Assembly (NCBI GenBank): GCA_003551865.1
Contig: PUNU01000034.1
Span: 1-5,441 of the forward strand
DNA from: Syntrophomonadaceae bacterium
GTDB taxonomy: Bacteria > Bacillota_D > Dethiobacteria > DTU022
Direction of reading: 5' to 3'
DNA length: 5,441 bases
Position numbers and translations under genes: made by a program. The notes under the pieces are model-generated. The model had not been told where the DNA came from. It made no database searches and was given only the letters and a program-made list of their open reading frames with translations. This document shows positions 5,259 through 5,441 of this stretch, piece by piece (within the stretch, counting starts at the first letter, position 1; each line of letters begins with the position of its first letter).

Positions 5259-5265
5259 GGGAGGG
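5259..5265 (+). promoter_or_regulatory. Strong ribosome binding site without a standard start codon downstream
   Basis: GGGAGGG is followed in the coding frame of the next gene by ATC (5270) and ATA (5273), which lie 5 and 8 bases after the GGAGG core. No ATG, GTG or TTG follows in that frame. The spacing points to ATA 5273. Confidence 0.5.
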
Positions 5266-5272
5266 TTTAATC

Positions 5273-5441
5273 ATAGGATCGAATAAATGGCTGTGCTACA
5301 ACGAACTGGCCTGGCTCGAACCGATTATCGCTCCTCCGGAAAAGTATACAGAAGAAACGGAAATTTACTGTAAAGCCATTAAACAGCATGCAAAAATTGC
5401 ACCACAAACCCTGCTTCACCTGGCCAGTGGTGCGGGAATTA
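5273..5441 (+). CDS. Class I SAM-dependent methyltransferase, N-terminal fragment with non-canonical start
   Basis: The frame is open from the TGA at 5255-5257 to the window end. It encodes, from ATA 5273, about 56 residues. They include YNELAWLEPIIAPPEKY (9-25), TEETEIYC, and LLHLASGAG at 47-55. The last matches motif I of class I methyltransferases (usually LHLGCGAG), the strand and glycine loop that bind SAM. The YNELAW...EPII opening is one I associate with small soluble bacterial methyltransferases of unspecified substrate. The coding match begins right after the ribosome binding site, so the gene is probably intact at this end, yet no ATG, GTG or TTG occurs in frame. Initiation at ATA or ATC, a base error, or decay are the options. 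The C-terminal part and substrate-binding region lie outside the window. Confidence 0.7.
   Translation, partial: MGSNKWLCYNELAWLEPIIAPPEKYTEETEIYCKAIKQHAKIAPQTLLHLASGAGI

Noticed and set aside
1..5441. CRISPR array, tRNA, rRNA or insertion sequence
   Set aside because: No regularly spaced repeats, cloverleaf, rRNA-like sequence, transposase frame or paired terminal inverted repeats were seen.

Overview
The window looks like chromosomal DNA from a Gram-positive-type, probably anaerobic bacterium (Firmicutes, Clostridia-like). This rests on the strong AGGAGG-type ribosome binding sites, the use of GTG and TTG starts, the TATAAT-like boxes and the kinds of protein seen. The assignment is an inference; no rRNA, tRNA or other phylogenetic marker is present.

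Layout: the 3' end of an unrecognised gene (3-158, +) is followed by a 330-base non-coding stretch that may hold a promoter, an inverted repeat and a 15-codon leader ORF. Next is a full sodium:solute symporter gene (about 492-1934, +). A strong GC-rich hairpin (1978-2003) separates it from two minus-strand genes. The first is a two-cysteine DapF-fold racemase (2049-2969) that resembles the staphylopine histidine racemase CntK more than true diaminopimelate epimerase. The second, upstream of it, is a small four-helix membrane protein of unknown family (3079-3537). An AT-rich gap (3538-3938) with short repeats and palindromes precedes a beta-class DNA methyltransferase (about 3939-5075, +) that has no restriction endonuclease beside it in the window. 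After it come a probable methyltransferase remnant (5075-5257) and the first 56 codons of a class I SAM-dependent methyltransferase, which seems to lack an ATG, GTG or TTG start and runs off the window.

The genes do not form one obvious pathway. The symporter is a monocistronic-looking transporter convergent with the racemase. The racemase and the small membrane protein are co-directional, 109 bases apart, and could be co-transcribed. The DNA methyltransferase with its AT-rich flanks, the imperfect direct repeats around it and the broken gene behind it look like an accessory insertion. I do not see a clear new multi-gene system. The best leads are the CntK-like racemase without its usual metallophore partners, the unusual start of the last gene, and the possible cassette boundaries around the DNA methyltransferase.
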